Source: Thalassobacillus sp043497085
Lineage (GTDB): Bacteria; Bacillota; Bacilli; Bacillales; Halobacillaceae
Strand: one strand, 5' to 3'
Length of the DNA stretch: 64,000 nucleotides
Assembly (NCBI GenBank): GCA_043497085.1
Contig: JBIEKI010000001.1
Shown here: positions 52,096 to 61,791 of the stretch, piece after piece
How positions within the stretch are numbered: the first letter of the stretch is position 1
Layout of the letters: every line of letters starts with the position of its first letter
Translations under genes and position numbers: made by a program
Notes under the pieces: model-generated
Databases searched by the model: none
What the model was told of the DNA's origin: nothing
What the model saw: only the letters and a program-made list of their open reading frames with translations

Positions 52096-53445
52096 TTATA
52101 CGAAAATACTTAACACAAGTGCAACACCAAATCCTGTAAGGCCAATCAATGTTTCCATCACTGTCCAGGATTTCAGTGTTTGGGTCTCAGTCAGGCCGAA
52201 GTAACGGTTGACTAGCCAGAACCCTGAATCATTGACATGGGAAACGACCGTGGCACCGGAAGCAATGGCGATCACTAACAGACCAAGCATTGGTTCACTG
52301 ACCTGGAACGAATCGAGCAGCGGGGAAACTAGTCCGGCTGCAGTAATCATCGACACCGTCGCGGATCCCTGGGCAATTCGAACGATTGTCGCAGTGATGA
52401 AAGCGAAAATGATGAGTGGCATTTGTACATCTTTCATCAAGTTAGCGAGTATGTCTCCAATACCAGAGGTGATCAGCATTTCGCCAAAGACACCACCGGC
52501 GCCGGTAACCAGGATAATGATACCGGCTGGTTCCAATGCTTTTGTGGTGATCTGCTGGATTTCTTCTTTTTTATAACCACGTTTGTAACCGAAGACATAA
52601 AAGGTCAGCAGTGCTGCAACCGTCAGTGCAACAAATGGGTGACCAATGAATGTCAGAATGCTTTGCAGCTGGCTGTCTTCCGCGAGTACCAGACTGGCAG
52701 TCGTATTGAGCAGAATCAATACCAGCGGCAGGGTTATAATGCCGACGACACTTTTGAAGCTGGGAAGGTCACGATCGTACTCTGTTTCTCTGATTTGTTC
52801 CATCATATATTCTGGCACACCGATATGGATTTTTTTAGCGATATACTTACCGAAGATCGGACCAGCAATGATCATCGACGGAATACCAGCCATGAAACCG
52901 AATAGAATCACCCAGCCAAGATCAGCGCCAAGCAGGGATGCAACCGAAATTGGTCCTGGTGTCGGCGGGATGAAGCTGTGGGTAACGGCAAGACCGGCTA
53001 ATAGCGGGATACCAAAATATAACAGCGATTTCTTCGTTCTCTGTTGCAGGCTGTACAGGATTGGAGCAAGGATGACCAGTGCAACATCAAAAAATACCGG
53101 AATGGAGACGATGAATCCTGTCAGGCCGAGCGCCCAGCTGATGTTCTTTTCACCGAATTTATCCATGAGCGTCAAGGCTAGCCGTTCGGCACCGCCGGAT
53201 ACCCGAAGCATTTCTCCGAACATGGCGCCAAGTCCGATGATAACGGCGATAAACCCTAGCGTCCCGCCCATTCCTTTTTCTATCGTACCGATGATATCCT
53301 GCAACGGCATACCGACAACAAGTCCAATGATAATACTGACGAGCAGGAGCGCGATGAACGCCTGCAGTTTCGTACGCATAACCAAAAATAATAGCAATAA
53401 GACACCGAGGACGGCGGTAATAATCAGTCCTGCAGTTGAATACAT
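52096..53445 (-). CDS. gntP: Gluconate:H+ symporter
   Basis: A 449-residue membrane transporter with about 12-14 helices, of the GntP family. Conserved stretches include FVIRTKLQAFIALL-like N-terminal sequence (here LVMRTKLQAFIALLLV), SFIPPTPGPISVASLLGADL and the C-terminal SHVNDSGFWLVNRYFGL. It imports gluconate with protons. It lies between gntK and the dehydrogenase gene on the minus strand. Confidence 0.94.
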   Translation of the reverse strand: MYSTAGLIITAVLGVLLLLFLVMRTKLQAFIALLLVSIIIGLVVGMPLQDIIGTIEKGMGGTLGFIAVIIGLGAMFGEMLRVSGGAERLALTLMDKFGEKNISWALGLTGFIVSIPVFFDVALVILAPILYSLQQRTKKSLLYFGIPLLAGLAVTHSFIPPTPGPISVASLLGADLGWVILFGFMAGIPSMIIAGPIFGKYIAKKIHIGVPEYMMEQIRETEYDRDLPSFKSVVGIITLPLVLILLNTTASLVLAEDSQLQSILTFIGHPFVALTVAALLTFYVFGYKRGYKKEEIQQITTKALEPAGIIILVTGAGGVFGEMLITSGIGDILANLMKDVQMPLIIFAFITATIVRIAQGSATVSMITAAGLVSPLLDSFQVSEPMLGLLVIAIASGATVVSHVNDSGFWLVNRYFGLTETQTLKSWTVMETLIGLTGFGVALVLSIFV

Positions 53446-53461
53446 TACAAAAATCCCCTTT

Positions 53462-55012
53462 CTAGTCTAACTTAGTTGATAGTTTCTGATCCCCGTGACC
53501 GTGCTTTCGCTGAAAGTCAGAAATCGCTTTGAACTCATGGCCCATTTGGCGGGCAAGCCGCAAAAATATCGGCTTCAGGTCACGGTAGACATGAATATTT
53601 TCTTCAATCGGGCTGTGCTTCACTTTCGTATGGATAACTTGTTTGACGCTGGAAATGTCATCAACCATCCGAAGGGCTTTCATCGCTAACCAGGCAGCGC
53701 CGAGACACGAGCTCTGGTGACTCTCCGGAATGACGATGTCGGCTTCAAAAATATCAGCCATCATCTGCCTCCATAATTCCGAACGGGCGAAACCTCCTCC
53801 AGCACGGAATTCCTTCGGCTCAACACCTGCTTCAATAAGGGCTATCACCACCGAATACATTTGGAACATCACGCCTTCCAGTACGCTTCGTACCATATGG
53901 TTTCGGCCGTGATTCAATGTCAGGCCGAAGAACATGCCCTTCGTATCAGCATCCCAGAATGGGGCGCGTTCACCAGTCAGATAAGGGAGAAACAACAGAC
54001 CATCAGCGCCAGGCCGGATCTTTTCGGCTCGTCTGGTGAGCTCCTTGTACACCTCCCCATCATTAATATCAGGGTAGAGCTCATCACGAGCCCATCGGAA
54101 AGCAATTCCGCCATTATTGATCGGACCGCCGATTACCCATTGTTCATCGGTTAGTGCGTAGCAGAAAATCCTGCCTTTTGGGTCAACGGTGGGGCGATCT
54201 ACCACAGTGCGGATGGCGCCGCTCGTTCCGATTGAGCAGGCGACAATCCCTGGATCGATGGCCCCCACGCCAATATTGGCCAGGACGCCGTCGCTGGCTC
54301 CAATTACTACTGGTGTGCCAGTCGGGAGGTGAAGGCGGTCTGCCAATTCATCATCCATTCCATTAATGATTTGTGTCGTAGGTCCCGGCTTGGATAGTTG
54401 TTGTTCTGAAATCCCGGCCAGTTCCAATGCTTCCTGATCCCATTCCAGATTTTCCAAGTGGAAAAGTCCAGTTGCTGAAGCAATCGAATAATCAATAATA
54501 AATCGGTGAAACCAGCGGTAGATGATATATTCTTTGATTGAAATCCATTTATCCGCCTGGGCAAAAATTCCCGGTTCACGCTTTTGGAACCATAACAGCT
54601 TTGTGAGTGGTGACATAGGGTGGATCGGCGTTCCGGTTCTGAGATAAATTTCATGACCGCCATTTGCTTTTAAGGCTTCTGCCTCTTCCACTGATCGCTG
54701 ATCCGCCCAAGTGATGACATTGGTCAGAAGCCTGCCGTTTTCATCCAGGGCAAGCAGGCTGTGCATGGCGGCACTAAAGCTGATGCCTGCAATGGCAGCA
54801 CCCCTTCCAGTGGCTTTTTTTGCTGCCTCCTGGAGTGTATATGTCACTGCCTGATAGATCTCTTCCGGATTCTGCTCTTTATGGGTCGGAACAGGAGAGT
54901 AAAGCGGGTAACCTTTTTCCACTTCGGCCCAGATCTGTCCCGCAGTATCGTATGCGAGCGTTTTCGTACTGGTGGTGCCGATATCTATAGCAAGTACGAC
55001 AGATGTTTTCAT
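53462..55012 (-). CDS. gntK: Gluconokinase (FGGY family)
   Basis: A 516-residue sugar kinase that phosphorylates gluconate to 6-phosphogluconate. The N-terminus AIDIGTTSTKTLAYD is the phosphate-1 motif; GASDGVLANIGVGA and the FFGLTLNHGRNHMVRSVLEG signature follow. It is the first gene of the gluconate operon, divergent from an RpiR regulator. Confidence 0.94.
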   Translation of the reverse strand: MKTSVVLAIDIGTTSTKTLAYDTAGQIWAEVEKGYPLYSPVPTHKEQNPEEIYQAVTYTLQEAAKKATGRGAAIAGISFSAAMHSLLALDENGRLLTNVITWADQRSVEEAEALKANGGHEIYLRTGTPIHPMSPLTKLLWFQKREPGIFAQADKWISIKEYIIYRWFHRFIIDYSIASATGLFHLENLEWDQEALELAGISEQQLSKPGPTTQIINGMDDELADRLHLPTGTPVVIGASDGVLANIGVGAIDPGIVACSIGTSGAIRTVVDRPTVDPKGRIFCYALTDEQWVIGGPINNGGIAFRWARDELYPDINDGEVYKELTRRAEKIRPGADGLLFLPYLTGERAPFWDADTKGMFFGLTLNHGRNHMVRSVLEGVMFQMYSVVIALIEAGVEPKEFRAGGGFARSELWRQMMADIFEADIVIPESHQSSCLGAAWLAMKALRMVDDISSVKQVIHTKVKHSPIEENIHVYRDLKPIFLRLARQMGHEFKAISDFQRKHGHGDQKLSTKLD

Positions 55013-55059
55013 CCATTTCCCTCCAAACTATGAAGCGTTTTCAGATTAAAATATAACAA

Positions 55060-55136
55060 TGAAAATTATTTTCTTTGGTTACGATTATACAATAAATTTT
55101 TTTCGATACAACCCATTATTGTGAAAAAATATTTCA
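55060..55136. promoter_or_regulatory. Paired palindromic operators in the gntK/rpiR divergent region
   Basis: TGAAAATTATTTTC (55060-55073) and TGAAAAAATATTTCA (55122-55136) are related TGAAA/TTTCA palindromes. The first lies just beyond a minus-strand TATAAT (ATTATA at 55084-55089), where it would block gntK transcription. The second is upstream of the rpiR gene. Confidence 0.55.
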
Positions 55137-55208
55137 TCAGATTGCTTTTCATTAAATTATAAATCGTTTAAACTGATTACATGTCTTGAAGAAAAGGGGG
55201 AATGCATT

Positions 55209-56063
55209 GTGGCTGAAGCGCCTTCGCACGTAATGCAACGAATTCGATCGTCCTATCAGCAATTCAGTGAAAAAGAAAAGCAGATTGCTGATTACATCAT
55301 TTCCCAGCCGGAAAAAATTGTCCATTCATCAATCAACCAGGTCGCGGATGACTTGAAAGTAGCTGATGCAACTGTATTCCGCTTCTGTAAGCGGCTCAGT
55401 TTCAAAGGGTATCAGGCATTGAAAATCGCACTGGCCTCCGAGCTGGTCAGCCCGATCAAAGACATCCATGAAGAAATTGATGAGAACGACTCCGAAATGG
55501 AAGTTATGAAAAAAGTTTTCCAGGCAAACATTAATGCCATTGAATATACGAGAGAAATACAAAATGAAAAAAATTTTCAACAGGCCCTTGCCTATATTCT
55601 TGGCGCCAGACAAATTCATTTTTATGGCAATGGGGGATCTGGGGTGGCAGCACAGGATGGGCAGCATAAATTTATGCGCAGCGGTTTACCGAGCCATGCC
55701 TATACCGATACCCATGTCCAGCTGATGGCGGCATCCCAGCTGGCAGAGGAGGACGTGGCATTATGCATATCCCATACCGGTGCAAACAAGGATTTGCTTG
55801 AAGTTATCGAGGTTGCCAGAAACAATGGTGCCAAAACGATTGGAATTACTAATTATGCCAAATCACCATTCAGCAAGGCAGTCGATGTCTGTCTGTATAC
55901 CGTGGCTCCTGAGACCGGCTATCGTTCCGAAGCACTATCTTCAAGGCTGGCTGAACTATCCATCCTCGATGCACTGTATGTCAATTATAGTGTCAAAAGG
56001 AAAGACCAATCTCAGCAAGCATTGGCGAAAATGCGGAAAGCAATTGCGAGGAAACGAGTGTAG
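55209..56063 (+). CDS. RpiR-family regulator of gluconate use
   Basis: A 284-residue regulator with an N-terminal HTH (QVADDLKVADATVFRFCKRL) and a C-terminal SIS domain (HFYGNGGSGVAAQDGQHKFM). Divergent position to gntK-gntP-gnd suggests it senses a phosphosugar such as 6-phosphogluconate, replacing the GntR of B. subtilis. Start is GTG at 55209 with AAAAGGGGGAA upstream. Paired TGAAA/TTTCA palindromes lie in the intergenic region. Confidence 0.88.
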   Translation: MAEAPSHVMQRIRSSYQQFSEKEKQIADYIISQPEKIVHSSINQVADDLKVADATVFRFCKRLSFKGYQALKIALASELVSPIKDIHEEIDENDSEMEVMKKVFQANINAIEYTREIQNEKNFQQALAYILGARQIHFYGNGGSGVAAQDGQHKFMRSGLPSHAYTDTHVQLMAASQLAEEDVALCISHTGANKDLLEVIEVARNNGAKTIGITNYAKSPFSKAVDVCLYTVAPETGYRSEALSSRLAELSILDALYVNYSVKRKDQSQQALAKMRKAIARKRV

Positions 56064-56244
56064 AAAGGTTTTGAAATAGGGTAAGGAATCCAGAGCAAAT
56101 CAGGAATTACCATCGAAGTTTTTTCAAAGAACATTCCTATATAAACGCGAAGAGAGCATCCAACTTCAACTGGTACAAAAAGAGAAAGGAACATTTAAAT
56201 ATGGAAATACAATTCTCACATAATAATAGAAAAGGAACCATTCC

Positions 56245-57144
56245 ATGGCAGTTTTTCTTCAGGTAGTCTTTCCGGTACTGCTCATCTTTGCGGCCGGTTA
56301 TGTCATTCAGCTGGTAGCCCGTCTTGATATCAAGTCGCTCGCGACCATAACGCTATACATCATGCTGCCGAACCTTGTATTCAACACCTTTTATGAAGCT
56401 GAACTCAATCAGGAATACGTTATGATGGTCATTTTTGCTGCTATTTTGCTTGCTGCAATAATAGTTATCAACAAATTGGCCGCTAAACTCAGAAACTACG
56501 ACCAGGCGACTGAAAGCGGCATGATTTTATCTACTGCATTCATGAATTCCGGAAACTATGGGACACCGATCATCCTGTTCGCTTTTGGAAAAGAAGGCTT
56601 CATGTATGCCGTTTCGTTTATGGTTCTGCAGGCGATTATTATGAACTTTTTTGGCGTTTATTACGCAGCAAGAGGAAGTGCCGGCATTAAGCTGGCGTTC
56701 CAATCAGTACTGAAAATGCCGCCGACCTATGCAGTGATTGTAGCTTTAATTATGAATCTAGGTTCGATTCCGGTACCGGAGAGTCTGATGTCAGTCATCA
56801 CCCTGGTCGGAGATGCCACAATACCTACGATGATGATCACCTTAGGCATGCAGCTTGCAGAAATAACGGTCAAAAATATGAACTGGATAAAAATCAGCTA
56901 TGCTGCTTCCATCCGGCTGCTGGCATCTCCATTAATTGCTTATGTGTTGACGCTGATGCTGCCGATGGATCCGATGATGGCTAAAGTATTGATTGTAGCC
57001 GCGGCTTGTCCATCAGCCGCTACGACAACAATGTATGCACTCCAGTTCGACGCTAAGCCCGGGCTTGTATCAAGTATCACCCTGGTAACTACTTTACTTA
57101 GTCTCATTACCATTCCCATCTTACTGATACTTTTAGGTGTTTGA
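56245..57144 (+). CDS. AEC-family transporter
   Basis: A 299-residue membrane protein with ten helices of the auxin efflux carrier family. The central STAFMNSGNYGTPIILFAFG and the C-terminal AAACPSAATTTMYAL motifs are typical. Bacterial members move malate or other organic acids; the substrate here is unknown. The gene is monocistronic. The 180 bases before it contain nothing I can name. Confidence 0.9.
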   Translation: MAVFLQVVFPVLLIFAAGYVIQLVARLDIKSLATITLYIMLPNLVFNTFYEAELNQEYVMMVIFAAILLAAIIVINKLAAKLRNYDQATESGMILSTAFMNSGNYGTPIILFAFGKEGFMYAVSFMVLQAIIMNFFGVYYAARGSAGIKLAFQSVLKMPPTYAVIVALIMNLGSIPVPESLMSVITLVGDATIPTMMITLGMQLAEITVKNMNWIKISYAASIRLLASPLIAYVLTLMLPMDPMMAKVLIVAAACPSAATTTMYALQFDAKPGLVSSITLVTTLLSLITIPILLILLGV

Positions 57145-57150
57145 GCTCAC

Positions 57151-57193
57151 ACCCCGGTGCTCTCCATATTCAGGAGGGTGCTGGGGTATTTTT
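57151..57193 (+). terminator. Terminator after the AEC transporter
   Basis: ACCCCGGTGCTCTCC and GGAGGGTGCTGGGGT form a stem with several G-T pairs, then TATTTTT. Confidence 0.7.
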
Positions 57194-57216
57194 ATGTCAT
57201 ATTTTGTAATGTTATG

Positions 57217-57225
57217 TGCTATAAT
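57217..57225 (+). promoter_or_regulatory. Extended -10 promoter of the HTH-TPR gene array
   Basis: TGCTATAAT (TGn plus perfect TATAAT) about 54 bases before the first start codon. No good -35 is visible. Confidence 0.5.
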
Positions 57226-57278
57226 AGTTTGTTAAGATAGATCTAGACTGAGAGATTAGCAGAAGAGGGGAAAACGCT

Positions 57279-58547
57279 GTGAATATCGGAAACCGGGTCC
57301 AATATATGATGCATAGCCATAATTTACAAAATCCAACAGGAAAAAATGGACCAATTCTCCCGGAGGAATGGACAGTTATACAGGAGGGCCGTCTTCCGCT
57401 GAGTGAGGAACAGGCCAATTACCTTGCCCGTTTTTGGAAGGTACCACAGGCATACCTGATGAAACCTTACCAGATTGATATACAGATACATCGACTACTC
57501 CAGGACCTTCAACATGAGCTTCTGATTAAACATGACCCAGACGAATCAATAATCGCCCGGTTAGCTGAACCGATGTCGATTCCATCTATCACTCAGGAAA
57601 TCATCTTCTACTTACTAAAATCAGTGTATCATTATAAATATAAACAATTTGAGCAAGTCAAACAGATTGAACATGAATACTTAGCATTCATGTTGCCAGA
57701 CCATAACATTTTGAAGGAGTCTGTGGTATTCCAAAGGGCTCTTTTTTATTTCTATGGCTTTAAATATTTCTATGAAGGCAAACGGGAAGAATCCTTCTCC
57801 TATTTTGACAGATTGCTGGAGAAGACGGCAGATCGTGATGAAATCGTTGCTATCATTCAGAATCTTTCCTTGATTTTAAAAGAAAATGGAGAGTATGACC
57901 GAGTCATTCATTATATGAAGCGTCTGAAGCGCTATAGCGAGGAAGAGCAAGATGGACAAGTATTGGCGATCGCACTTAATTACATCGGTGCTATGTATAT
58001 TGAGAAAAAGGCATATCGCCAGGCGATACACTATTTTGAACAAATGAAGCAGCTGGATTTATCGCCACGCCTCACAGCCAGGCTGTATCATAATCTGGGT
58101 GTGCTTTATTTCAAATTGGACAATTTCAAACAAGCGATTGAGATGTACGAAACCGGAAAAGAAGTGAAAGAAGATTACGGCATCAACGATGGTTTATTCC
58201 TTTCCTATCACGCACTCTTCAAAGCGTATCATTTTAATAATGACCAAAGGAATGCAGCACGATATTTAGAAAAAGCACAGACCCATGCGCAAGACGAAAG
58301 CGAAGAAACATTACTTATATTAGCGAAGGCACAGACATTGGAAACAGAAGCGCCTGAACAGGCACTAATATGGTACGAGAAAGCGCTTGATTATTACGAA
58401 CGCCATCACATCAAGGCTAAGCTTGAGACCATTTATCCAGCATTTGCAGAATTGGCTGCACAACTGGGACAATATAAGAAAGCAAATGATTCTCAAGCTA
58501 AGCTGGAACAGCTGCACAATGAAAACAGCGATGCGAAACAAGCATAG
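57279..58547 (+). CDS. HTH-TPR regulator resembling RRNPP family, paralogue 1
   Basis: A 422-residue protein. The first 65 residues form a degenerate Cro/C1-like HTH: MNIGNRVQYMM, then EEWTVIQEGRLPLSEEQANY and a helix ending VPQAYL, which follows the IExGkrxPs...La..l.vp..yL pattern. The rest is helical with tetratricopeptide repeats (SYFDRLLEKT, AIHYFEQMKQLDL, AIEMYETGKEVKE). This architecture belongs to peptide-sensing RRNPP regulators (PlcR, NprR, Rap relatives). No pheromone gene is adjacent. Start GTG at 57279 with AGAAGAGGGG upstream. Confidence 0.65.
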   Translation: MNIGNRVQYMMHSHNLQNPTGKNGPILPEEWTVIQEGRLPLSEEQANYLARFWKVPQAYLMKPYQIDIQIHRLLQDLQHELLIKHDPDESIIARLAEPMSIPSITQEIIFYLLKSVYHYKYKQFEQVKQIEHEYLAFMLPDHNILKESVVFQRALFYFYGFKYFYEGKREESFSYFDRLLEKTADRDEIVAIIQNLSLILKENGEYDRVIHYMKRLKRYSEEEQDGQVLAIALNYIGAMYIEKKAYRQAIHYFEQMKQLDLSPRLTARLYHNLGVLYFKLDNFKQAIEMYETGKEVKEDYGINDGLFLSYHALFKAYHFNNDQRNAARYLEKAQTHAQDESEETLLILAKAQTLETEAPEQALIWYEKALDYYERHHIKAKLETIYPAFAELAAQLGQYKKANDSQAKLEQLHNENSDAKQA

Positions 58548-58560
58548 AGGACGGGTACAC

Positions 58561-59829
58561 ATGAATATTGGAAATCGATTGAATTACTTACAAAAAATAA
58601 AAAGTTTCATAGCACCTGATTTTCAGCATGGCCCGATTGTAGAGAAAGAGTGGGATGCCATTTTACAATGCCAGCTGCCATTAACCGAGGAACAGGCAGC
58701 ATACCTCGCTGAGCATTGGGAGCTTCCAGTTAATTACCTTATGGATTATGGTACAACAGACATAGTAATCCACCGGGAGCTACAGCGCTTACAGCATGAA
58801 CTATTGACTAATGATGATAAAGCGAAACAAACCCTCGTACAGCTTGGCAGGACATATGCTATTTCATCCATTATGCAGGAAACCATCTTCAAACTGCTGC
58901 AAGCGGTTAATTATTATAAAATGAACAAACCAGAAGAAGCTGAAGAAATCGAGACAGGTTATTTATCTTTTATGCTGACGGGTTTTAATGTATTAAAAGA
59001 AACCGGAGTATTCCAGAAAGCGCTCTTCTATTACTATGGGTTTAAATATTATTATGAAGGTAAGAAGGAAGAATCGTTCTCTTATTTTGAAAGACTTCTG
59101 GAAAAGACACAGGACCCGGAAGAAGTCATATCGCTTATGCAAAATCTCGCTTTGATAGCGAAAGAAAACAAGGAATACGACCGCGCTATCAATTATATGA
59201 ATCGATTAGAAGCTTTCAGTTTAGAACATGAATCTAACCAAGGGCTTGCCGTAGCTCGGAACTATCTCGGTGTACTTTACTTGCTGAAGAAGAACTATCC
59301 GACTGCTATTCATTATTTTGAAAAAATGAAAACGCTCGAATTAAAGCCATTAATGCGCTCCAGAATGTATCATAATCTTGGGGTACTGTATGGAAAACAA
59401 CAATGTTATATTGAAGCCATCAAGATGTTTAGCGAATCGAAAAAAATCAAAGAAACCAACCAGATGGCTGAGGATCTGTTCTTATCCTACCATGCTCTTG
59501 CAAGGAATTATTTCTTAATCGGGAAGCCTGCTGAGGCTGACCATTACTTAACTTTGGCTCAGCAAACCGCTGCCAATGAAGATGAACAATCGTTGGCAAA
59601 GATGGCTGAAGCGGAAATGATTGAGTCGAGCAACCCGGAAGCAGCCCTCCATTTATATGTGCAGGCGGTCAACTATTATGAAAAGGTACAATTCATTAGC
59701 GAGTTGGACGACTTATATCCAGCGTTGATCCGTTTATATGAACAAGTCGGCGATAAATCGATGGTTTCAGAGTTTAGTCAGCGCTATAAATCGTTACATG
59801 AGAAAAAGGATGAAACAAAACAAGCCTAG
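58561..59829 (+). CDS. HTH-TPR regulator resembling RRNPP family, paralogue 2
   Basis: A 422-residue paralogue with the same plan: degenerate HTH (MNIGNRLNYLQKIK, EKEWDAILQCQLPLTEEQAA), then TPRs with conserved YYGFKYYYEGKKEESFSYFE. It begins 13 bases after paralogue 1. The bases around its start (AGAGGACGGGTACACATGAA) are repeated exactly before paralogue 3. The open frame extends back to 58387, but ATG at 58561 aligns with the other paralogues. Confidence 0.65.
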   Translation: MNIGNRLNYLQKIKSFIAPDFQHGPIVEKEWDAILQCQLPLTEEQAAYLAEHWELPVNYLMDYGTTDIVIHRELQRLQHELLTNDDKAKQTLVQLGRTYAISSIMQETIFKLLQAVNYYKMNKPEEAEEIETGYLSFMLTGFNVLKETGVFQKALFYYYGFKYYYEGKKEESFSYFERLLEKTQDPEEVISLMQNLALIAKENKEYDRAINYMNRLEAFSLEHESNQGLAVARNYLGVLYLLKKNYPTAIHYFEKMKTLELKPLMRSRMYHNLGVLYGKQQCYIEAIKMFSESKKIKETNQMAEDLFLSYHALARNYFLIGKPAEADHYLTLAQQTAANEDEQSLAKMAEAEMIESSNPEAALHLYVQAVNYYEKVQFISELDDLYPALIRLYEQVGDKSMVSEFSQRYKSLHEKKDETKQA

Positions 59830-59842
59830 AGGACGGGTACAC

Positions 59843-61102
59843 ATGAATATTGGAAATCGACTGAATTATTTGATGAAAGCGCATAAACGCCCAGCACCCG
59901 ACTTTTCAGATGGGCAGATCATGGAAGTCGAATGGGAGCAGATACTCTCCGGGCGCTTACCGCTGACACAAAGTCAGGCTGCATATTTAGCAGACGTATG
60001 GCAGATACCTGTAGCCTATTTAGTGGATTATAATGAAAAAGATCTTACTGCGTTTCGTAAACTGCGGTCACTTCAGCATGAGCTGTTAACCAACAAGGAG
60101 CAAGCAGCAGAAACCATTCAATCGCTTGATGAACCATGGGCTATGTCATCGCTGACTCAGGAAGTGATCTTTCATTTATTGAAATCCATTTATCTCTATA
60201 AAAATAATCATATAGCGGAAGCCAAACAAATTGAAGCGGACTATTTGGCGTATATGCTGCCCGACCATAATGTTTTAATAGAGTCGTCAGCCTTTCAAAA
60301 AGCGCTATTTTATTACTACGGAGTCAAATATTTTTATGAAGGAAAGAAGGAAGACTCGTTTGCTTATTTTGAACGGCTTTTGGAAAAGACAAGTGATGTG
60401 GATGAAGTAGTGTCGATTATGCAGAACCTGGCTTTAATTACAATGAACAATCATGATTATGACCATGCAATTGCTTATATGAAGCGATTGTATGAATTCA
60501 GTTTAGCTCAAAAAAACAACCGAGGACTTACAATCGCTTTGAATTATCTAGGGGTCTTACACATGCTTAAAGAATCCTATCCAACGGCCATCCATTATTT
60601 CGAGAAAATGCGGAAGCTTGATTTGGATCCGGTGACAGAATCACGGATGGAGCATAATCTGGGTGTCCTTTACTACAAGATGAAAAAATATCAAAAAGCA
60701 CTAGAGAAATATCGGGTAGCGCTACAGTTGACTGAAGACCATGAGTTGGAGGAAGGGCTATTCATAGAATTGCACGCTATAGCTAAAGTGAACTACTTCC
60801 TTGAGAATAAAGAGGCAGCTGATGACTACCTGGAAAAGGCAAAGAAAGCAGCCGCAAATGAAGAAGAAAAAACACTGGCAACATTACTTCAGGCTGAAAT
60901 GCTGGCAAGTGAAAATATCAGCAGAGCCATCCATCTCTACGAAGAAGTGATTGCTTATTACGAAGTACAGCAGAATAAACGCAAATTGGAAGAAATTTAT
61001 CCAGCCGTTGCTGAGTTATATAGTGAAAAAGCGAAGCAGCTGAAGCAGAAACATGAGCAGCTACACGCTGATGAAACAGATTCTGATTCTAAAGAAGCGT
61101 AA
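59843..61102 (+). CDS. HTH-TPR regulator resembling RRNPP family, paralogue 3
   Basis: A 419-residue paralogue: MNIGNRLNYLMKAHKRPAPD, then WEQILSGRLPLTQSQAAYLA and the TPR region (YYGVKYFYEGKKEDSFAYFE, AIHYFEKMRKLDLDP). The C-terminus is Lys/Glu-rich. It starts 13 bases after paralogue 2 and ends the transcription unit at a terminator. Members 1-3 are clearly related but diverged, so the duplications are not recent, except for the shared start region. Confidence 0.65.
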   Translation: MNIGNRLNYLMKAHKRPAPDFSDGQIMEVEWEQILSGRLPLTQSQAAYLADVWQIPVAYLVDYNEKDLTAFRKLRSLQHELLTNKEQAAETIQSLDEPWAMSSLTQEVIFHLLKSIYLYKNNHIAEAKQIEADYLAYMLPDHNVLIESSAFQKALFYYYGVKYFYEGKKEDSFAYFERLLEKTSDVDEVVSIMQNLALITMNNHDYDHAIAYMKRLYEFSLAQKNNRGLTIALNYLGVLHMLKESYPTAIHYFEKMRKLDLDPVTESRMEHNLGVLYYKMKKYQKALEKYRVALQLTEDHELEEGLFIELHAIAKVNYFLENKEAADDYLEKAKKAAANEEEKTLATLLQAEMLASENISRAIHLYEEVIAYYEVQQNKRKLEEIYPAVAELYSEKAKQLKQKHEQLHADETDSDSKEA

Positions 61103-61132
61103 ACCTGTAAGCATGGGCTTGCAGGTTTTTTT
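61102..61132 (+). terminator. Terminator of the HTH-TPR array
   Basis: AACCTG/CAGGTT with inner TAAGC/GCTTG around ATGG, then seven Ts. Confidence 0.85.
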
Positions 61133-61154
61133 CTTCATGAAAGGAGTTTTCAGC

Positions 61155-61634
61155 ATGAAATATTGGATTTTTCCGATCCTGTGGATGGCGGTTATTTTTT
61201 ATTCTTCCTCCCAGCCATATCAAGAGCAGGATATCAAACCTTTTTTATCTGGCAAGCTTGACCTTACATTCCTGGTACCAATACTAGAACCGATCCACTT
61301 CATCTATCACCATTCGGAAGTGAGCATCGATGCATTAGGGACAGAAGGATTAGTCGAATTCTTTATCCGAAAAGGCGCTCATGTAACTGTTTTTCTTATA
61401 CTCACATTACTGATTTATTACGCACTAACCAAAACGAGCCAGTTAAGTGTGAGTGTGCGTCTGGCAGCCGCCTGGGTTATGACAGTCATATATGCCATCA
61501 CAGATGAATGGCACCAGGGGTTGACGCCTAACCGCACGCCATATTTCGGGGATGTCATCCTGGATGTGACAGGGGCGATAATTGCTGTAGCTATTCTGTT
61601 TTTACTGTCGAGAAAGAAGAATCCGGGAAAATAA
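61155..61634 (+). CDS. VanZ-family membrane protein
   Basis: A 159-residue protein with four membrane helices and the VanZ signature: KGAHVTVFLILTLLIYYAL and AITDEWHQGLTPNRTPYFGD. The founding member raises teicoplanin resistance; most homologues are of unknown function. ATG at 61155 has AAAGGAG upstream. It lies between the HTH-TPR array and its truncated fourth member, perhaps as a target of those regulators. Confidence 0.88.
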   Translation: MKYWIFPILWMAVIFYSSSQPYQEQDIKPFLSGKLDLTFLVPILEPIHFIYHHSEVSIDALGTEGLVEFFIRKGAHVTVFLILTLLIYYALTKTSQLSVSVRLAAAWVMTVIYAITDEWHQGLTPNRTPYFGDVILDVTGAIIAVAILFLLSRKKNPGK

Positions 61635-61676
61635 TATTGTCTTATTTAAACTATTTCCCGGGAAATTACCCGCATT

Positions 61677-61759
61677 TGTCGAAAACTTTTTAGAATAATC
61701 AGTTACCAGCTACAAGAACTGACAAACTTCTTGATTCCCCTGTGCTAACATTGATGTTA
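61677..61759 (+). promoter_or_regulatory. Spo0A-box-like site and 14-base palindrome upstream of paralogue 4
   Basis: TGTCGAA at 61677-61683 equals the Spo0A-box core. TAACATTGATGTTA at 61746-61759 is a perfect palindrome 33 bases before the start codon. A further palindrome ATTTCCCGGGAAAT is at 61653-61666. Confidence 0.4.
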
Positions 61760-61791
61760 ATCAACAACTGACATCCAATGCGGGAGGGCGT

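Noticed and set aside
52646..53470. 274-residue plus-strand ORF opposite gntP
   Set aside because: Antisense of a membrane protein gene; Ser/Pro/Ile-rich composition typical of such shadows.
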